Assembly: GCA_009377755.1 (NCBI GenBank)
Contig: WHTM01000001.1
Span: 124,001 to 188,000, forward strand
DNA length: 64,000 nucleotides
Direction: 5' to 3'
Source of the DNA: Hyphomicrobiales bacterium
GTDB lineage: Bacteria > Pseudomonadota > Alphaproteobacteria > Rhizobiales > Xanthobacteraceae
The position numbers and the translations under genes were made by a program. The notes beneath the pieces are model-generated. The model was not told the origin of the DNA, did no database searches, and was given only the letters and a program-made list of their open reading frames with translations. This document shows positions 1 through 8,900 of this stretch, piece after piece (position 1 is the stretch's first letter; every line of letters begins with the position of its first letter).

Positions 1-1524
1 GAGCAACGATACGGCGATGCCGCCATGGGCGAGCGCGGCCCCCCAGGCCGAGCGCGGCAGGCCGGCCGTGCGGCGTGCAACGACGCTGAGCGGCAGCTTG
101 AACAAACCGGTACGCTCGACGAGATCGGTGACGGCGCCGGCAATCACCCATAATGCAAGGCCGACACCGAACGGCGCCAGCACAGGCCCACCTGAGGTCA
201 TGGCGAAGGTCACTGCGATGCCCAGGACCGCGATTCCACAGGCCGCGAGCAGGCGTTGCGCGACGCCGTAGAGGTCGCCGCGTTTCCACGCCATCAGCGG
301 GCCGAACGGCATCGCCAGCAGGAGCGGAATGAACAGCGGCGCGAAGGTGAGATTGAAGAACGGCGCCCCGACGGAAATCTTCTCGCCGGTCAGCGCCTCG
401 AGCGCCAGAGGATAGAGCGTTCCGACGAACACCGTCAGGCAGGCGGTGGTCAGGAACAGATTGTTGAACACCAGCGCGCCCTCGCGCGAGATCGGGGCAA
501 AGATGCCGCCTTGCTTGAGCAGCGGCGCGCGCCAGGCGAACAGCGCAAGCCCGCCACCGATAAACAGCACCAGGATCATCAGGATGAATACGCCGCGCGT
601 CGGATCGCTGGCGAAGGTGTGCACCGAAGTGAGCACGCCCGAGCGCACCAGGAAGGTGCCGATCAGCGACAGGGAGAAGGTCAGGATGGCAAGCAGGATG
701 GTCCAGATCTTCAGCGCGTTGCGCTTCTCCATCACCAGCGCGGAATGCAACAGCGCCGTACCGGCGATCCATGGCATCAGCGAGGCATTCTCCACTGGGT
801 CCCAGAACCAGAGACCGCCCCAGCCGAGCTCGTAATAGGCCCAATACGACCCCATGGCGATGCCGAGCGTGAGGCACATCCACGCAGCAAGCGTCCACGG
901 CCGCACCCAGCGCGCCCAAGCGGCGTCGATGCGTCCCTCGATCAGCGCGGCGATCGCGAAGGCAAACGAGATCGAGAAGCCGACATAGCCGAGGTAGAGC
1001 AGCGGCGGATGGATCGCGAGGCCGAGATCTTGGAGAATGGGGTTGAGATCACGGCCCTCGACAGGGGCCTGCGGCAGGCGCAAGAACGGGTTCGAGGTGC
1101 CGAGGATGAAGAGATAGAAGGCGGCGGCGACCCACGACTGCACCGCCAGCACGTTGGCTTTCAGCGTCGCCGGAAGATTGCCGCCGAACAGCGCGACCAG
1201 CGCGCCGAACAGCGCGAGGATCAGCACCCATAGCACCATCGAGCCTTCGTGGTTTCCCCAGACGCCGGTGATCTTGTAGATGAGCGGTTTCAGCGAGTGC
1301 GAATTCTCGAACACGTTGACGACCGAGAAATCCGACGTGACGTAGCACCACGCCAGCGCGGCAAACGATCCGGCTACGAACACGAACTGCACCACCGCGG
1401 TGGTGCCGGCGACATCCATCAGCGTCGTGTCGCCCATGCGCGCCCCGAGCATCGGCACGACCGCCTGGATCAGCGCCAAGCCAAGCGCCAGCACCAGTGC
1501 ATAATGGCCGACCTCAGCGATCAT
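1..1524 (-). CDS. ccmF: Cytochrome c haem lyase subunit CcmF (3' part outside window)
   Basis: CcmF is the multi-spanning inner-membrane subunit of the haem lyase that attaches haem to apocytochromes c in the periplasm. About 508 residues are visible, from ATG at 1524 to the window edge, against a usual 630-660, so the C-terminus is missing. The tryptophan-rich WWD haem-handling region lies near residues 235-253 (WGGWWFWDPVENAS), a WGNHEGS motif near 89-95, and a conserved haem-ligand type His in IHPPLLYLGY near 172. Hydrophobic segments occur throughout. It is third in a ccmI-ccmE-ccmF order on the minus strand. A palindromic repeat fills the 141 bp between it and ccmE. It should continue into ccmH outside the window. 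Confidence 0.95.
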   Translation of the reverse strand, partial: MIAEVGHYALVLALGLALIQAVVPMLGARMGDTTLMDVAGTTAVVQFVFVAGSFAALAWCYVTSDFSVVNVFENSHSLKPLIYKITGVWGNHEGSMVLWVLILALFGALVALFGGNLPATLKANVLAVQSWVAAAFYLFILGTSNPFLRLPQAPVEGRDLNPILQDLGLAIHPPLLYLGYVGFSISFAFAIAALIEGRIDAAWARWVRPWTLAAWMCLTLGIAMGSYWAYYELGWGGLWFWDPVENASLMPWIAGTALLHSALVMEKRNALKIWTILLAILTFSLSLIGTFLVRSGVLTSVHTFASDPTRGVFILMILVLFIGGGLALFAWRAPLLKQGGIFAPISREGALVFNNLFLTTACLTVFVGTLYPLALEALTGEKISVGAPFFNLTFAPLFIPLLLAMPFGPLMAWKRGDLYGVAQRLLAACGIAVLGIAVTFAMTSGGPVLAPFGVGLALWVIAGAVTDLVERTGLFKLPLSVVARRTAGLPRSAWGAALAHGGIAVSLL

Positions 1525-1546
1525 GGCACGTCGCCGCTTGCGCGCT

Positions 1547-1641
1547 TACCCTCTCCCCTTGAGGGAGAGGGTGGCTGAGCGCCGTCAGGCGCGAAGCCGG
1601 GCTTCCCTCGGGACCACCCTCTCCCTCAAGGGGAGAGGGTA
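1547..1641. repeat. Intergenic palindrome (accctctcccc family)
   Basis: Two inverted arms, 1547-1574 and 1614-1641, read taccctctccccttgaggg on the left and its complement on the right. Each arm is also nearly self-complementary. It lies between ccmE and ccmF. Related sequences occur at 18619-18657 and, inside a coding region, at 28704-28788. Confidence 0.85.
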
Positions 1642-1665
1642 ACCTGCGGCACCGCCCTGCCCCTA

Positions 1666-2154
1666 TCATTGCAGCTTCCCCTGCGGCGCGCCCGGCGCCT
1701 TTGCCTGCGTCGCCTCCCCCGCCTTCCAATGCCCCTGCTTCTTCAGCGCGTCGGCGACCTCTTTCGGCATGTAGTTCTCGTCGTGCTTGGCGAGGATGGT
1801 ATCGGCGCGGAAGCTGCCGCCCGGCTCGATCGTGCCCTCCGCCACCACCCCCTGCCCTTCGCGGAACAGATCCGGCAGCAGGCCCTGATAGGCGACGCGG
1901 ATGTCGCGATTGCCGTCGGTGACCGCAAAGCGCACCGCGAGCTGCTCGCCACGCTCGACGCTGCCGGGCTTGACCAGCCCGCCGAGGCGCACGCGCGTCC
2001 CTGGGGCGATCTGCTTTTCGACGATGTCGGTCGGCGAATTGAAGAAGACGATGGAATCGCGCAGCGCCGTGAGCACCAGCGTCGCGGCAAGGCCGAGCAC
2101 GCCGACGCCGGCGCCGATCAGGATCAGGCGGCGCTGCTTGCGGGTCATGGCCAT
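1666..2154 (-). CDS. ccmE: Cytochrome c maturation haem chaperone CcmE
   Basis: CcmE is a periplasmic, membrane-anchored chaperone that binds haem covalently and passes it to the CcmF/CcmH lyase. The 162-aa length fits the family. One N-terminal membrane anchor (residues 10-30) precedes an OB-fold domain. The haem-binding motif [10 protein letters not shown] is intact, with His about 124 (covalent ligand) and Tyr about 128. The start is 12 bp downstream of the ccmI stop, so the two are probably co-transcribed. The rhizobial name is cycJ. Confidence 0.95.
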   Translation of the reverse strand: MAMTRKQRRLILIGAGVGVLGLAATLVLTALRDSIVFFNSPTDIVEKQIAPGTRVRLGGLVKPGSVERGEQLAVRFAVTDGNRDIRVAYQGLLPDLFREGQGVVAEGTIEPGGSFRADTILAKHDENYMPKEVADALKKQGHWKAGEATQAKAPGAPQGKLQ

Positions 2155-2166
2155 TGTTGCATCCGC

Positions 2167-3285
2167 TCAGCCATCGAGGCCCAGTCCCTTCGCGGCGTCG
2201 TCGATACGGCGCAGCTTGTCGACATCGCCGGCGAGCGCCCGGCGCGCAGCGGCGGCGGCGGAACGCGCCTTGTCGCGCTCGCCGAGAATCATATAGGCGC
2301 GCATGAGGCGCAGCCAGCCGTCGAGATCGGAGCCGTCGTCCTTCAGCCGCACGGCAAGCCGGGCGACCATGCCGCGCACCATCTCCTGTCTCTGCTCGGG
2401 CGACAGCTCGGCCGCCGCTGCGACATCGGCTGCCGAAGGACCACGCCTGGCAGAGACTGAGGGATCGACACGCGCCAGCGCTTCGCGCACGACGCCGAGC
2501 CAGGGAGCGTCCGCCGGCGCCTCGGCGATCAGCTCGCCCCAGCGCTTGGCAGCCTCGCCGGGCGTTCCGTCCTGCTCGGCGGCAAGCCCGAGAAAGAAGC
2601 GTGGCTTCGGCGCCTGCGCGTCGAGCGCGACCGCCCGCTCGAACGTCCTTGCGGCTTCGGCGGTGACGATGCCTTGCGCCGCCGCGACCAGCGCCTCGCC
2701 GAGCCCGGAGTAGCGTTCCGCGGATTCGCCGTTGAACGTCAGCGCGTTGGACCGCGCCTTGACCGCGTCGCCGAAGCGGCCAAGCCGCATATAGACCGGG
2801 GCCAGGATTTCCCAGCCGCGGCCATCGTTGGGGTTCTTATCGAGATGCGCCTCGACCTGCGCCACCAGGGTCTCGATCGACCGCTGCTCCGGCGGCTTGT
2901 CGAGACGCGCGGACAGCGGCTGGCCAGGCCGCGACGGTGAGCCATGCGCCAGATAGAGTGCCGCCGCGCCGAGCGGCAGGAGGACGAGGGCGGCCACTGC
3001 GACGATGCGGCGCGGCCGTTCAGACGGCTTCGCCGCCGCGGCAGCACCGGCATTGCGTTCAGCGTCCGCCGCCGCGAGCAGACGGCGCGACACCTCGATG
3101 CGCGCGGCTTCGGCCTCGGCCGCGCCGATCCGTCCGGTGTCGCGGTCGCGGTCCACCTCGGCAAGCTGGTCGCGATAGACCGCGATCTCGCTGCCGCCGG
3201 ACGCGCCCGCGCGCCGGCCAAGCGGCCACAGCACCGCGAATACGGCCGCCGCCGTCATCAGCGCGAAGACAAACCAGAGTGTCAT
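2167..3285 (-). CDS. ccmI: Cytochrome c biogenesis protein CcmI (TPR)
   Basis: CcmI (CycH) holds apocytochrome c for the haem lyase. The 372-aa protein starts with a membrane segment (residues 2-20), then a coiled-coil stretch with the family-typical pattern of Tyr-Arg-Asp-Gln and Glu-Val-Asp-Arg-Asp, then a second TM near residue 100 and a periplasmic TPR domain with repeats such as GRGWEILAPVYMRLGRFGDA. It is first in the ccm operon here. Its promoter should lie in the roughly 165 bp before the amidohydrolase stop at 3451, a stretch that also contains a short palindrome. Confidence 0.92.
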   Translation of the reverse strand: MTLWFVFALMTAAAVFAVLWPLGRRAGASGGSEIAVYRDQLAEVDRDRDTGRIGAAEAEAARIEVSRRLLAAADAERNAGAAAAAKPSERPRRIVAVAALVLLPLGAAALYLAHGSPSRPGQPLSARLDKPPEQRSIETLVAQVEAHLDKNPNDGRGWEILAPVYMRLGRFGDAVKARSNALTFNGESAERYSGLGEALVAAAQGIVTAEAARTFERAVALDAQAPKPRFFLGLAAEQDGTPGEAAKRWGELIAEAPADAPWLGVVREALARVDPSVSARRGPSAADVAAAAELSPEQRQEMVRGMVARLAVRLKDDGSDLDGWLRLMRAYMILGERDKARSAAAAARRALAGDVDKLRRIDDAAKGLGLDG

Positions 3286-3382
3286 GATCGTGGGTTACAC
3301 CATGTCCCCAAGGCGCCAGCAATCCGGAAAATGGGGCGCGATGACGGCGCTTGCCGTCGTTCCGGGGCCGGCAGGGGTTATG

Positions 3383-3423
3383 GGTCCCGGGTCGCGCCGC
3401 TGCGCGGCTTGCCCGGGACGACA
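3383..3423. repeat. Short intergenic palindrome (gggtcccgg family)
   Basis: A hairpin begins gggtcccgggtcgcgccg and ends gcccgggacgac, lying between ccmI and the amidohydrolase gene. A related copy lies at 11168-11207. It may act as a terminator for the amidohydrolase operon or simply be a dispersed repeat. Confidence 0.7.
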
Positions 3424-3450
3424 TGCGCAGCCTACGCCCGCGACACGGGC

Positions 3451-4674
3451 TCACGCCACCTGGGCGAGCTTCTTGCCGACATCCTGGATGTTGAACAGCT
3501 TGACCGCGTTGCCGCCGAGGATGTTGCGCTTGCCCTGCGGCGAGAGGACCGGCAGGTCGTAGATCGTGCTCGGCAGGTCGAAGTCCCAGTGCGGGTAGTC
3601 GGACGAATAGAGCAACTGGGTCTCGGCCTTGATCATGCGGAACGTCGCCTCCAGCATGCCCATGTCGCGCGGCATCTCCATTGGCTGCGAGGTGTAGAAC
3701 ATGTCGGTGATGTACTCGCCCGGCAGCTTCTTCAGCGACGGCGCCTCCGAGCTACGCATCATGTATTCGTTGTCGAAACGCTGGATCATGAAGGTGAGCC
3801 AGGCAAGCCCGCTCTCGATCCAGATCAGCTTGAGCTTCGGGAACCGCTCGGGGAGACCGTTCATCACCCAGTTGGCCATGTGGATCATGTTGGGGATGAC
3901 AAAGCCGAGCCCGTGCACCGAGATGAAGCGGTTCAGCATGGAAATCGACTGGTCGCCCCAGTTGTAGCCCGCGTGGAAGGCGAGCGGGATCCCCATCTCC
4001 TCGATCAGCGCGTAGGTCTTCATGTAGGAATTGTGGTGCACCGGGCGGTAGCGCGCGGACGTAATCATGAAGCCGCACACGCCCTTCTTGTCGCCGAACT
4101 CCTTGACCATCTTGTAGCTGGCCTCGGCGTCGTTGAACGGCAGATAGAGCATCGAGCGCACGCGCGGCTCCTGCGCCAAAATCCGCTCACAGAGCCAGCG
4201 GTTGTAGGCGCGCGCCAGCGCGACCTCGACCTCGACCTGCGGGTGCAGACCGAGTTGCAGCATCGGCGTCGGAAATAGCACGGCGATGTCGATGCCCATG
4301 GCATCCATCCAGCGCTTGGTCAGCGCGATGTCGCGGTGCTTGCCGCCACCGTCGACCTTCTCGATGGTGCGCAACTGATAGCGCGACACGCGACCGCCCA
4401 TGTCCTGGTAGCCGATGCCGCCCGCGTTCAGCACGCCCGGCCCCTTGGAATTGCTGGTGCTCGCCGCGCGCGCGAGCTGGGCGATGACCGGGTCTTCCAT
4501 GTATTCGAGAATTTCGCCCATCGACTCGCTTTCATAGTGGTGCGAGTCGACGTCGATGATCGGGAACTCGGAATACTTGCGCTCGCGCGCCTGCTGCGCC
4601 GCATGATCGAGCAGCTTGGTCGTGTCGAATTCCTGCACCGACATCTTGCGGAAGTCGCTGAGCGGCAAATCCAT
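3451..4674 (-). CDS. Amidohydrolase family 2 metal-dependent hydrolase or decarboxylase
   Basis: A 407-aa amidohydrolase-2 (PF04909) protein of the type that includes 2-amino-3-carboxymuconate-semialdehyde decarboxylase-like enzymes. These act on aromatic ring-cleavage products and related acids using one divalent metal. An N-terminal metal-site-like DVDSHH motif lies at residues 41-46. Other supporting stretches are PLAFHAGYNWGD in the middle and the C-terminal LLYSSDYPHWDFD, which carries the expected metal or catalytic Asp. The ATG at 4674 begins MDLPLSDFRK. The open frame extends further upstream but would overlap the preceding gene and loses family resemblance. It is last of a three-gene minus-strand operon with a Rieske ferredoxin. 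The substrate cannot be read from the sequence. Confidence 0.85.
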   Translation of the reverse strand: MDLPLSDFRKMSVQEFDTTKLLDHAAQQARERKYSEFPIIDVDSHHYESESMGEILEYMEDPVIAQLARAASTSNSKGPGVLNAGGIGYQDMGGRVSRYQLRTIEKVDGGGKHRDIALTKRWMDAMGIDIAVLFPTPMLQLGLHPQVEVEVALARAYNRWLCERILAQEPRVRSMLYLPFNDAEASYKMVKEFGDKKGVCGFMITSARYRPVHHNSYMKTYALIEEMGIPLAFHAGYNWGDQSISMLNRFISVHGLGFVIPNMIHMANWVMNGLPERFPKLKLIWIESGLAWLTFMIQRFDNEYMMRSSEAPSLKKLPGEYITDMFYTSQPMEMPRDMGMLEATFRMIKAETQLLYSSDYPHWDFDLPSTIYDLPVLSPQGKRNILGGNAVKLFNIQDVGKKLAQVA

Positions 4675-4702
4675 GGTTATCGCCTCGTCTCTGCGGCGGC
4701 GG

Positions 4703-5014
4703 TCAGCCGCGCGTCCAAGCCTGCCACATGCCAAGTTCGAAAGTCGCCACATTGACCGCCTTGAGGATCGCGGTCGTCGCCAGCATCGCATCGGTCGCGG
4801 TGATGCCAGCCTCTTCCGCAACGAACGCCGCAAGCGGCTCGTCACGCTCGGCGGCGCGTTGCGCATAGAGCCGCACCGCCGCGCCGAACAGCACCTGGAT
4901 GTCGCCGTCTCCGAGCCCCTCAGCGCTCCGCGCAGCGACGATCAACGCGCAGGCGGCGCGCAGCGCGGTTGCATCCGCGCCATCGGGCGATGCCACGCTA
5001 TTCGGCGACGACAT
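4703..5014 (-). CDS. Small conserved-looking protein in Rieske/amidohydrolase operon
   Basis: A 103-aa, Ala-rich, mostly helical protein with no motif I recognise. It overlaps the 3' end of the Rieske gene by 17 bp and ends 28 bp before the amidohydrolase start, which argues for translational coupling and a real gene. It contains one Cys and no membrane segment or signal peptide. Function unknown. An accessory role for the amidohydrolase is inferred from position only. Confidence 0.7.
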   Translation of the reverse strand: MSSPNSVASPDGADATALRAACALIVAARSAEGLGDGDIQVLFGAAVRLYAQRAAERDEPLAAFVAEEAGITATDAMLATTAILKAVNVATFELGMWQAWTRG

Positions 5015-5366
5015 AGATGTCCTCGCCGCGGCGGATCGCGGGATAGGTCTTCAGCTTCAGGCTGCGGTCCGGCACGCATTCGCCGGTCCTGAGATCGTAT
5101 TCATAGCCGTGCCAGGGGCAGACGAAATGCACCTGCGTCGCCGAGAAGCGCTGCCCCTGCCAGGTGCGGTCTTCGCCGATGACGTCTTCGACTTTGTGCA
5201 TGATCGAGCCTTCGCAGGCGGGCCCCCCCTGGTGCACACACATATTCTGGTAGGCGTAGAACTGCTTCTGCCAGTGGAAGACGCCGATCTCGTGGCCGTC
5301 GTGCTTGACGATGCGGCGCTCGCCGTCCGGAATCTCCGAGACCTTCGCCACGAACACTTCCGCCAT
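4998..5366 (-). CDS. Rieske [2Fe-2S] ferredoxin-like protein
   Basis: A 122-aa single-domain Rieske protein. The cluster ligands are plain: C-x-H at C43/H45 (NMCVHQGGPA) and C-x2-H at C83/H86 (FVCPWHGYEYD). The size suits a soluble electron carrier rather than an oxygenase alpha subunit. The ATG at 5366 follows a short purine-rich ribosome site (aaaggtca). It is the first gene of the operon and faces marR across a 96-bp gap holding an operator-like palindrome. No reductase or oxygenase lies next to it, so its redox partner is unknown. Confidence 0.9.
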   Translation of the reverse strand: MAEVFVAKVSEIPDGERRIVKHDGHEIGVFHWQKQFYAYQNMCVHQGGPACEGSIMHKVEDVIGEDRTWQGQRFSATQVHFVCPWHGYEYDLRTGECVPDRSLKLKTYPAIRRGEDIYVVAE

Positions 5367-5409
5367 GGACTGACCTTTCTCGATTCCCGCGCGGCTTGGC
5401 CGCCGCTTA

Positions 5410-5429
5410 ATCGTATGGTACCTTACGAT
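5410..5429. promoter_or_regulatory. Putative MarR operator (20-bp palindrome)
   Basis: ATCGTATGGTACCTTACGAT is an inverted repeat with perfect 6-bp outer arms (ATCGTA/TACGAT) and a central GGTACC. Eighteen of 20 positions are symmetric. It lies in the divergent region between the Rieske operon and marR, where a MarR dimer would be expected to repress both promoters. Confidence 0.65.
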
Positions 5430-5462
5430 CGAACCGAGTTTCGAGCAAGACCAATTCGCATC

Positions 5463-5951
5463 GTGGCCAGCCCGAACCATAGTCCCACAACGCCGCCGGG
5501 TCCCCGTTCGGCATCCGCCACCGCCGATCCGAGCCTCGGCTACCTGATCCGTTACGCCCACCGTGCCTTCGTCAAGGCGCTGGCGCAGGAGTTGGAGCCG
5601 CACGGCATCTCGACCGCCGAATGGTCGGCGCTGCGGGTGCTGTGGATGCAGGAGGGAGTGACCCAGGTGGAGCTGGCGGAGCGGATGCGGGTGGAGAAGG
5701 CATCGCTCACTGGCGTGCTCAGCGGCCTGGAGGCGAAGCGGTTGATCCTGCGCGCCCGCAACCTCGACGACCGGCGCAAGATCAACCTGCGGCTGACGCC
5801 AGCCGGCCGCGGGCTGGAGGCGCGGCTGATGGCCTGTGCCCACGCGATCAACGAGAAGGCGACGCAGGGCCTGCCGCCAACGCAGGTCGGCGAGGTGCGC
5901 GCGCTGCTCAATGCCTTCATCGCCAATCTTGAAGGTGTCCGCGCACGCTGA
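5463..5951 (+). CDS. MarR family transcriptional regulator
   Basis: A winged-helix MarR regulator of about 162 aa. The HTH and wing are seen in VTQVELAERMRVEKASLTGV followed by a LEAKRLILRARNLDDRR segment, the usual DNA-binding helix and beta wing with a basic DDRR. GTG at 5463 was chosen because the upstream in-frame ATG at 5415 lies inside the operator palindrome and would add a tail without family character. It diverges from the Rieske/amidohydrolase operon and is its likely repressor, responding to an aromatic ligand (inference). Confidence 0.9.
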   Translation: MASPNHSPTTPPGPRSASATADPSLGYLIRYAHRAFVKALAQELEPHGISTAEWSALRVLWMQEGVTQVELAERMRVEKASLTGVLSGLEAKRLILRARNLDDRRKINLRLTPAGRGLEARLMACAHAINEKATQGLPPTQVGEVRALLNAFIANLEGVRAR

Positions 5952-5975
5952 TGCCGCCGGACGCGCGCATCGGGC

Positions 5976-6932
5976 CTATCTCGGCTTGAACCCGAGCTCC
6001 GCCGTGACCTTGCCGTACTTTTCGTGATCGGACGCAACCGTCTTGCGGAATTCGGCCGGTGAGGAAACGCCGACCGTGTAGTTCAGCGACGTCAGGCGCG
6101 AAACGACATCCGGCATTGCCATCACGGCCTTCAGCTCGCCATTCAGCTTCTCGATCACCGGCTTCGGTGTCTTGGCAGGGGCAGCTAGGCCGAACCAGGT
6201 GGCGACGCCGACGTCATAGCCGCTTTCCTTCAGCGTCGGCACGTTCGCGAGTATCTCGGGACGCTTGTCCTCGGCACTTGCGAGCGCAACGAGCTTGCCA
6301 GAGCGCACGTGCGGCATGACCGCGATCGTTGTGGCGATGATCATCGGCACCTGATCGGCGAGAAGATCGGTCAGCGCCGGCCCGGTCCCGCGATATGGCA
6401 CATGGACAATGTCGACGCCGGCGGCCTTCTTGAACATCTCAGCCGCCAGATGATGCGGCGTTCCGACACCAGGCGATCCATAGCTGAGCTTGCCTGGATT
6501 CTTCCTGGCATAGTCGACGAATTCACCGATGGTCTTGTATGGCCGCGCGGGGTTGGCCAGCAGGACCAGGGGCGCCCGCGCTACTTCGGCAACTTGCGCG
6601 AAGTCATTGACGACATCGAATGGAACCGACTTGTGCAACCATTTGTCCAGGGCTTCCGCCGTCGTTGTCAGCAGCAAAGTGTATCCGTCGGGCTTCGATT
6701 TCGCGACATAGTCGGCACCGATCATACCGCCTGCCCCGGTTTTGTTCTCCACGACCACCGGTTGACCGATCCTGCCCTTCAGCTTGTCGGCGACGACACG
6801 CGCGAGCGTATCCACGCCACCCCCCGGCGCGACGCCGACGACGATCGTCACGGTGCGCTCAGGATAATTCTGCTGCGCGGCGAGCGGTGTTGCGAGCAGC
6901 GTGGCAACGAGGATAGAGAAAACGCGTCGCAT
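5976..6932 (-). CDS. Bug/TctC-type tripartite tricarboxylate transporter solute-binding protein
   Basis: A 318-aa periplasmic binding protein. The Sec signal peptide (MRRVFSILVATLLATPLAAQ) is followed by the family hallmark YPERTVTIVV-APGGGVDTLARVVAD and VVENKTGAGGMIGADYVAKSKPDGYT. Bug proteins bind carboxylates or aromatic acids. The ATG at 6932 has gggagg upstream. It diverges from the ThDP enzyme gene across a 94-bp promoter region. No TctA/TctB membrane subunits lie nearby, so it is an orphan, as is common for the family. Confidence 0.92.
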   Translation of the reverse strand: MRRVFSILVATLLATPLAAQQNYPERTVTIVVGVAPGGGVDTLARVVADKLKGRIGQPVVVENKTGAGGMIGADYVAKSKPDGYTLLLTTTAEALDKWLHKSVPFDVVNDFAQVAEVARAPLVLLANPARPYKTIGEFVDYARKNPGKLSYGSPGVGTPHHLAAEMFKKAAGVDIVHVPYRGTGPALTDLLADQVPMIIATTIAVMPHVRSGKLVALASAEDKRPEILANVPTLKESGYDVGVATWFGLAAPAKTPKPVIEKLNGELKAVMAMPDVVSRLTSLNYTVGVSSPAEFRKTVASDHEKYGKVTAELGFKPR

Positions 6933-7026
6933 CAGGATAATTCCTCCCAAAATCTCGATTTTGCGCGAGCGCTTCAAGATAATGATAACATCCTGACGAT
7001 CGAGTACGCAAAGGGAGCATGTCCAT

Positions 7027-8841
7027 ATGGCAAGGCACGCGATCGCCACACAGGAACATGGCGCCACGCAGACTGACGTTGCAATCAATGGCGACACCCG
7101 CGCGTGGGCCGAGGTGCCGGCGGATGAATTCGGCGATGCCGTGGTTGCCGCGATGGCGCTCGGCGACGTGGACGTAATCTTCTTCACCTCCGGATCCGAG
7201 ATCGGCTTCTTCCAGGAAGCCACGGCGAAAGCTAAGGCGCAGGGATGCAAGGCGCCGCGCCTCATCACCGTGACGCACGAGCATGCCAATCTCAATGCGG
7301 CACTCGGTTACGCCATGGTCTCCGGCAAGCCGGCCGCGACCGCGGCGCACGTCGACGTCGGCACGCAGCATTACGGCGGCGCGGTGCACACCGCCCTGCA
7401 CAGCGGCTTGCCCGTGCTGATCACCTCCGGCGCGCCGCCGACCAGCCCGGTCGGCGCGATGCGCGGCTCGCGCGACGGCGGCGGCCACATCTGGGTGCAG
7501 CAAGGCTTCGACCAGCACTCGATCGTGCGGCCTTACGTGAAGTGGGACAAACGGCTCGAGACCCAGGACAATCCCGGCCTGATGGTGAGCCGCGCCCTGC
7601 AGGTTGCCCGCACCGAGCCGTGCGGGCCCGTCTACATCAGCTTTCCGCGCGAGGTCTCGCTGACGCAGATGAGCGGCGCGCGCTTCCCGACCGTGCATCA
7701 GCTCGGCCTCACGCAGCCGGCGGCGCCCGATCCCGACAGCGTGCAGCGCATCGCCGAGCGGCTGATCGAGGCGCGCAATCCAGCCGTCGTGATCTCCCGC
7801 TCCGGCCGCAATCCTGCCACCGTAGCGCCGCTGGTCTCGCTGTGCGAAATGCTCGGCCTCGGCGTCTACGATCCGGCAACACCGCCGTCGTATCTGTGCT
7901 TCCCGCTCGATCATCCGCTCTACCAGGGACGCGCCGACCTGAACGACGCCGACATGGTGCTGGTGCTGGAGGCCGACGTGCCGTGGATGCCCGGTCCGAA
8001 GGAGCCGCCGGACGATGCCTTCGTCGCTTTCGTCGACGTCGATCCCGCCAAGCGACGGATTCCGAGCTACGAATTCACCGCCGACCTGCGCCTCGGCGCC
8101 GATTCCTTGCAGACCATCACCGCGCTGACCGAGGCCGTGCGCGGCATGACCGCCAAGAGCGACGCCGCGCGCTTCGCGGCGCGCAGCGCCCGACTTGCCG
8201 CGGCATCGCAGGCGCGCTGGAAGAAGATCGAGGACGATGCGCGCGCGCGATCGGCGAAGACCCCGATCGATGTCTACTGGCTCAACCACCAGCTCAGCCG
8301 CTTCATCGATGCCAACGACAACGCGCTGCTGATCGACGAGACGATCGGCATATCCGAGGCGCACCGCTTCATGCGCATGCGCCGTCCGGGCTCGTATTTC
8401 TACAATCCCGGATCGAGCGGCGGCTGGTCGCCGGGCGCGGCGCTGGGCGCCAAGCTCGCGGCGCCCGAGCGCGACGTGATCGCGATCGCCGGCGACGGAT
8501 TCTACATGTTCGGCACACCGACAGCGGCGCTGTGGTCGGCGCGGCATTATGGCGCGCCGTACCTGCAGGTCGTCTACCAGAACCGCAGCTATTCAACCGG
8601 CACGATGCGCATCAACAGCGTCTATCCCGGCGGCCATTCGGCACAGGGCGGGTACGAAGGTGGTTATTTCGATCCGCCGATGGACTTCGCCAAGGAGGCG
8701 GAGGCCGCCGGCGCCCATGGCGAGAACGTGCGCGATCCGGCACAGATCCTGCAAGCCCTGGAGCGCGGGCTGGCGCAGACGCGGCGTGGCGTACCGGCGG
8801 TGATCGCGGTCTGGCTGCCGCGGCTGTTGCAGGAGGATTGA
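7027..8841 (+). CDS. Thiamine-diphosphate-dependent enzyme, acetolactate synthase-like
   Basis: A 604-aa ThDP enzyme with the three-domain order of acetolactate synthases and benzoylformate decarboxylases. The N-terminal PYR domain has the catalytic Glu in THEHANLNAALGYAMVSGKP (residues about 80-100). The central domain follows, then the PP domain with the Mg/ThDP motif GDGFYMFG...YQNRS near residues 490-520. The C-terminus is intact. The reaction is probably C-C bond cleavage or formation on a 2-oxo acid. Family alone does not give the substrate. It is followed by a Bug protein and a monooxygenase on the same strand, which suggests a catabolic operon. Confidence 0.88.
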   Translation: MARHAIATQEHGATQTDVAINGDTRAWAEVPADEFGDAVVAAMALGDVDVIFFTSGSEIGFFQEATAKAKAQGCKAPRLITVTHEHANLNAALGYAMVSGKPAATAAHVDVGTQHYGGAVHTALHSGLPVLITSGAPPTSPVGAMRGSRDGGGHIWVQQGFDQHSIVRPYVKWDKRLETQDNPGLMVSRALQVARTEPCGPVYISFPREVSLTQMSGARFPTVHQLGLTQPAAPDPDSVQRIAERLIEARNPAVVISRSGRNPATVAPLVSLCEMLGLGVYDPATPPSYLCFPLDHPLYQGRADLNDADMVLVLEADVPWMPGPKEPPDDAFVAFVDVDPAKRRIPSYEFTADLRLGADSLQTITALTEAVRGMTAKSDAARFAARSARLAAASQARWKKIEDDARARSAKTPIDVYWLNHQLSRFIDANDNALLIDETIGISEAHRFMRMRRPGSYFYNPGSSGGWSPGAALGAKLAAPERDVIAIAGDGFYMFGTPTAALWSARHYGAPYLQVVYQNRSYSTGTMRINSVYPGGHSAQGGYEGGYFDPPMDFAKEAEAAGAHGENVRDPAQILQALERGLAQTRRGVPAVIAVWLPRLLQED

Positions 8842-8900
8842 TCGCAAGCTACCAGCGACTGCGGAGATACGGGGCGAAGCTCATGGAACGGGGAGTAACA

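Noticed and set aside
256-1233. Long plus-strand open frame opposite ccmF
   Set aside because: High GC leaves antisense frames open. The composition is Arg/Gln/Glu-rich without family resemblance, and the minus strand carries clear CcmF motifs.
7245-8850. Long plus-strand frame overlapping the ThDP enzyme and running into the Bug gene
   Set aside because: Only the part after 8901 is a real protein. The upstream part is a frame shadow of the ThDP gene.
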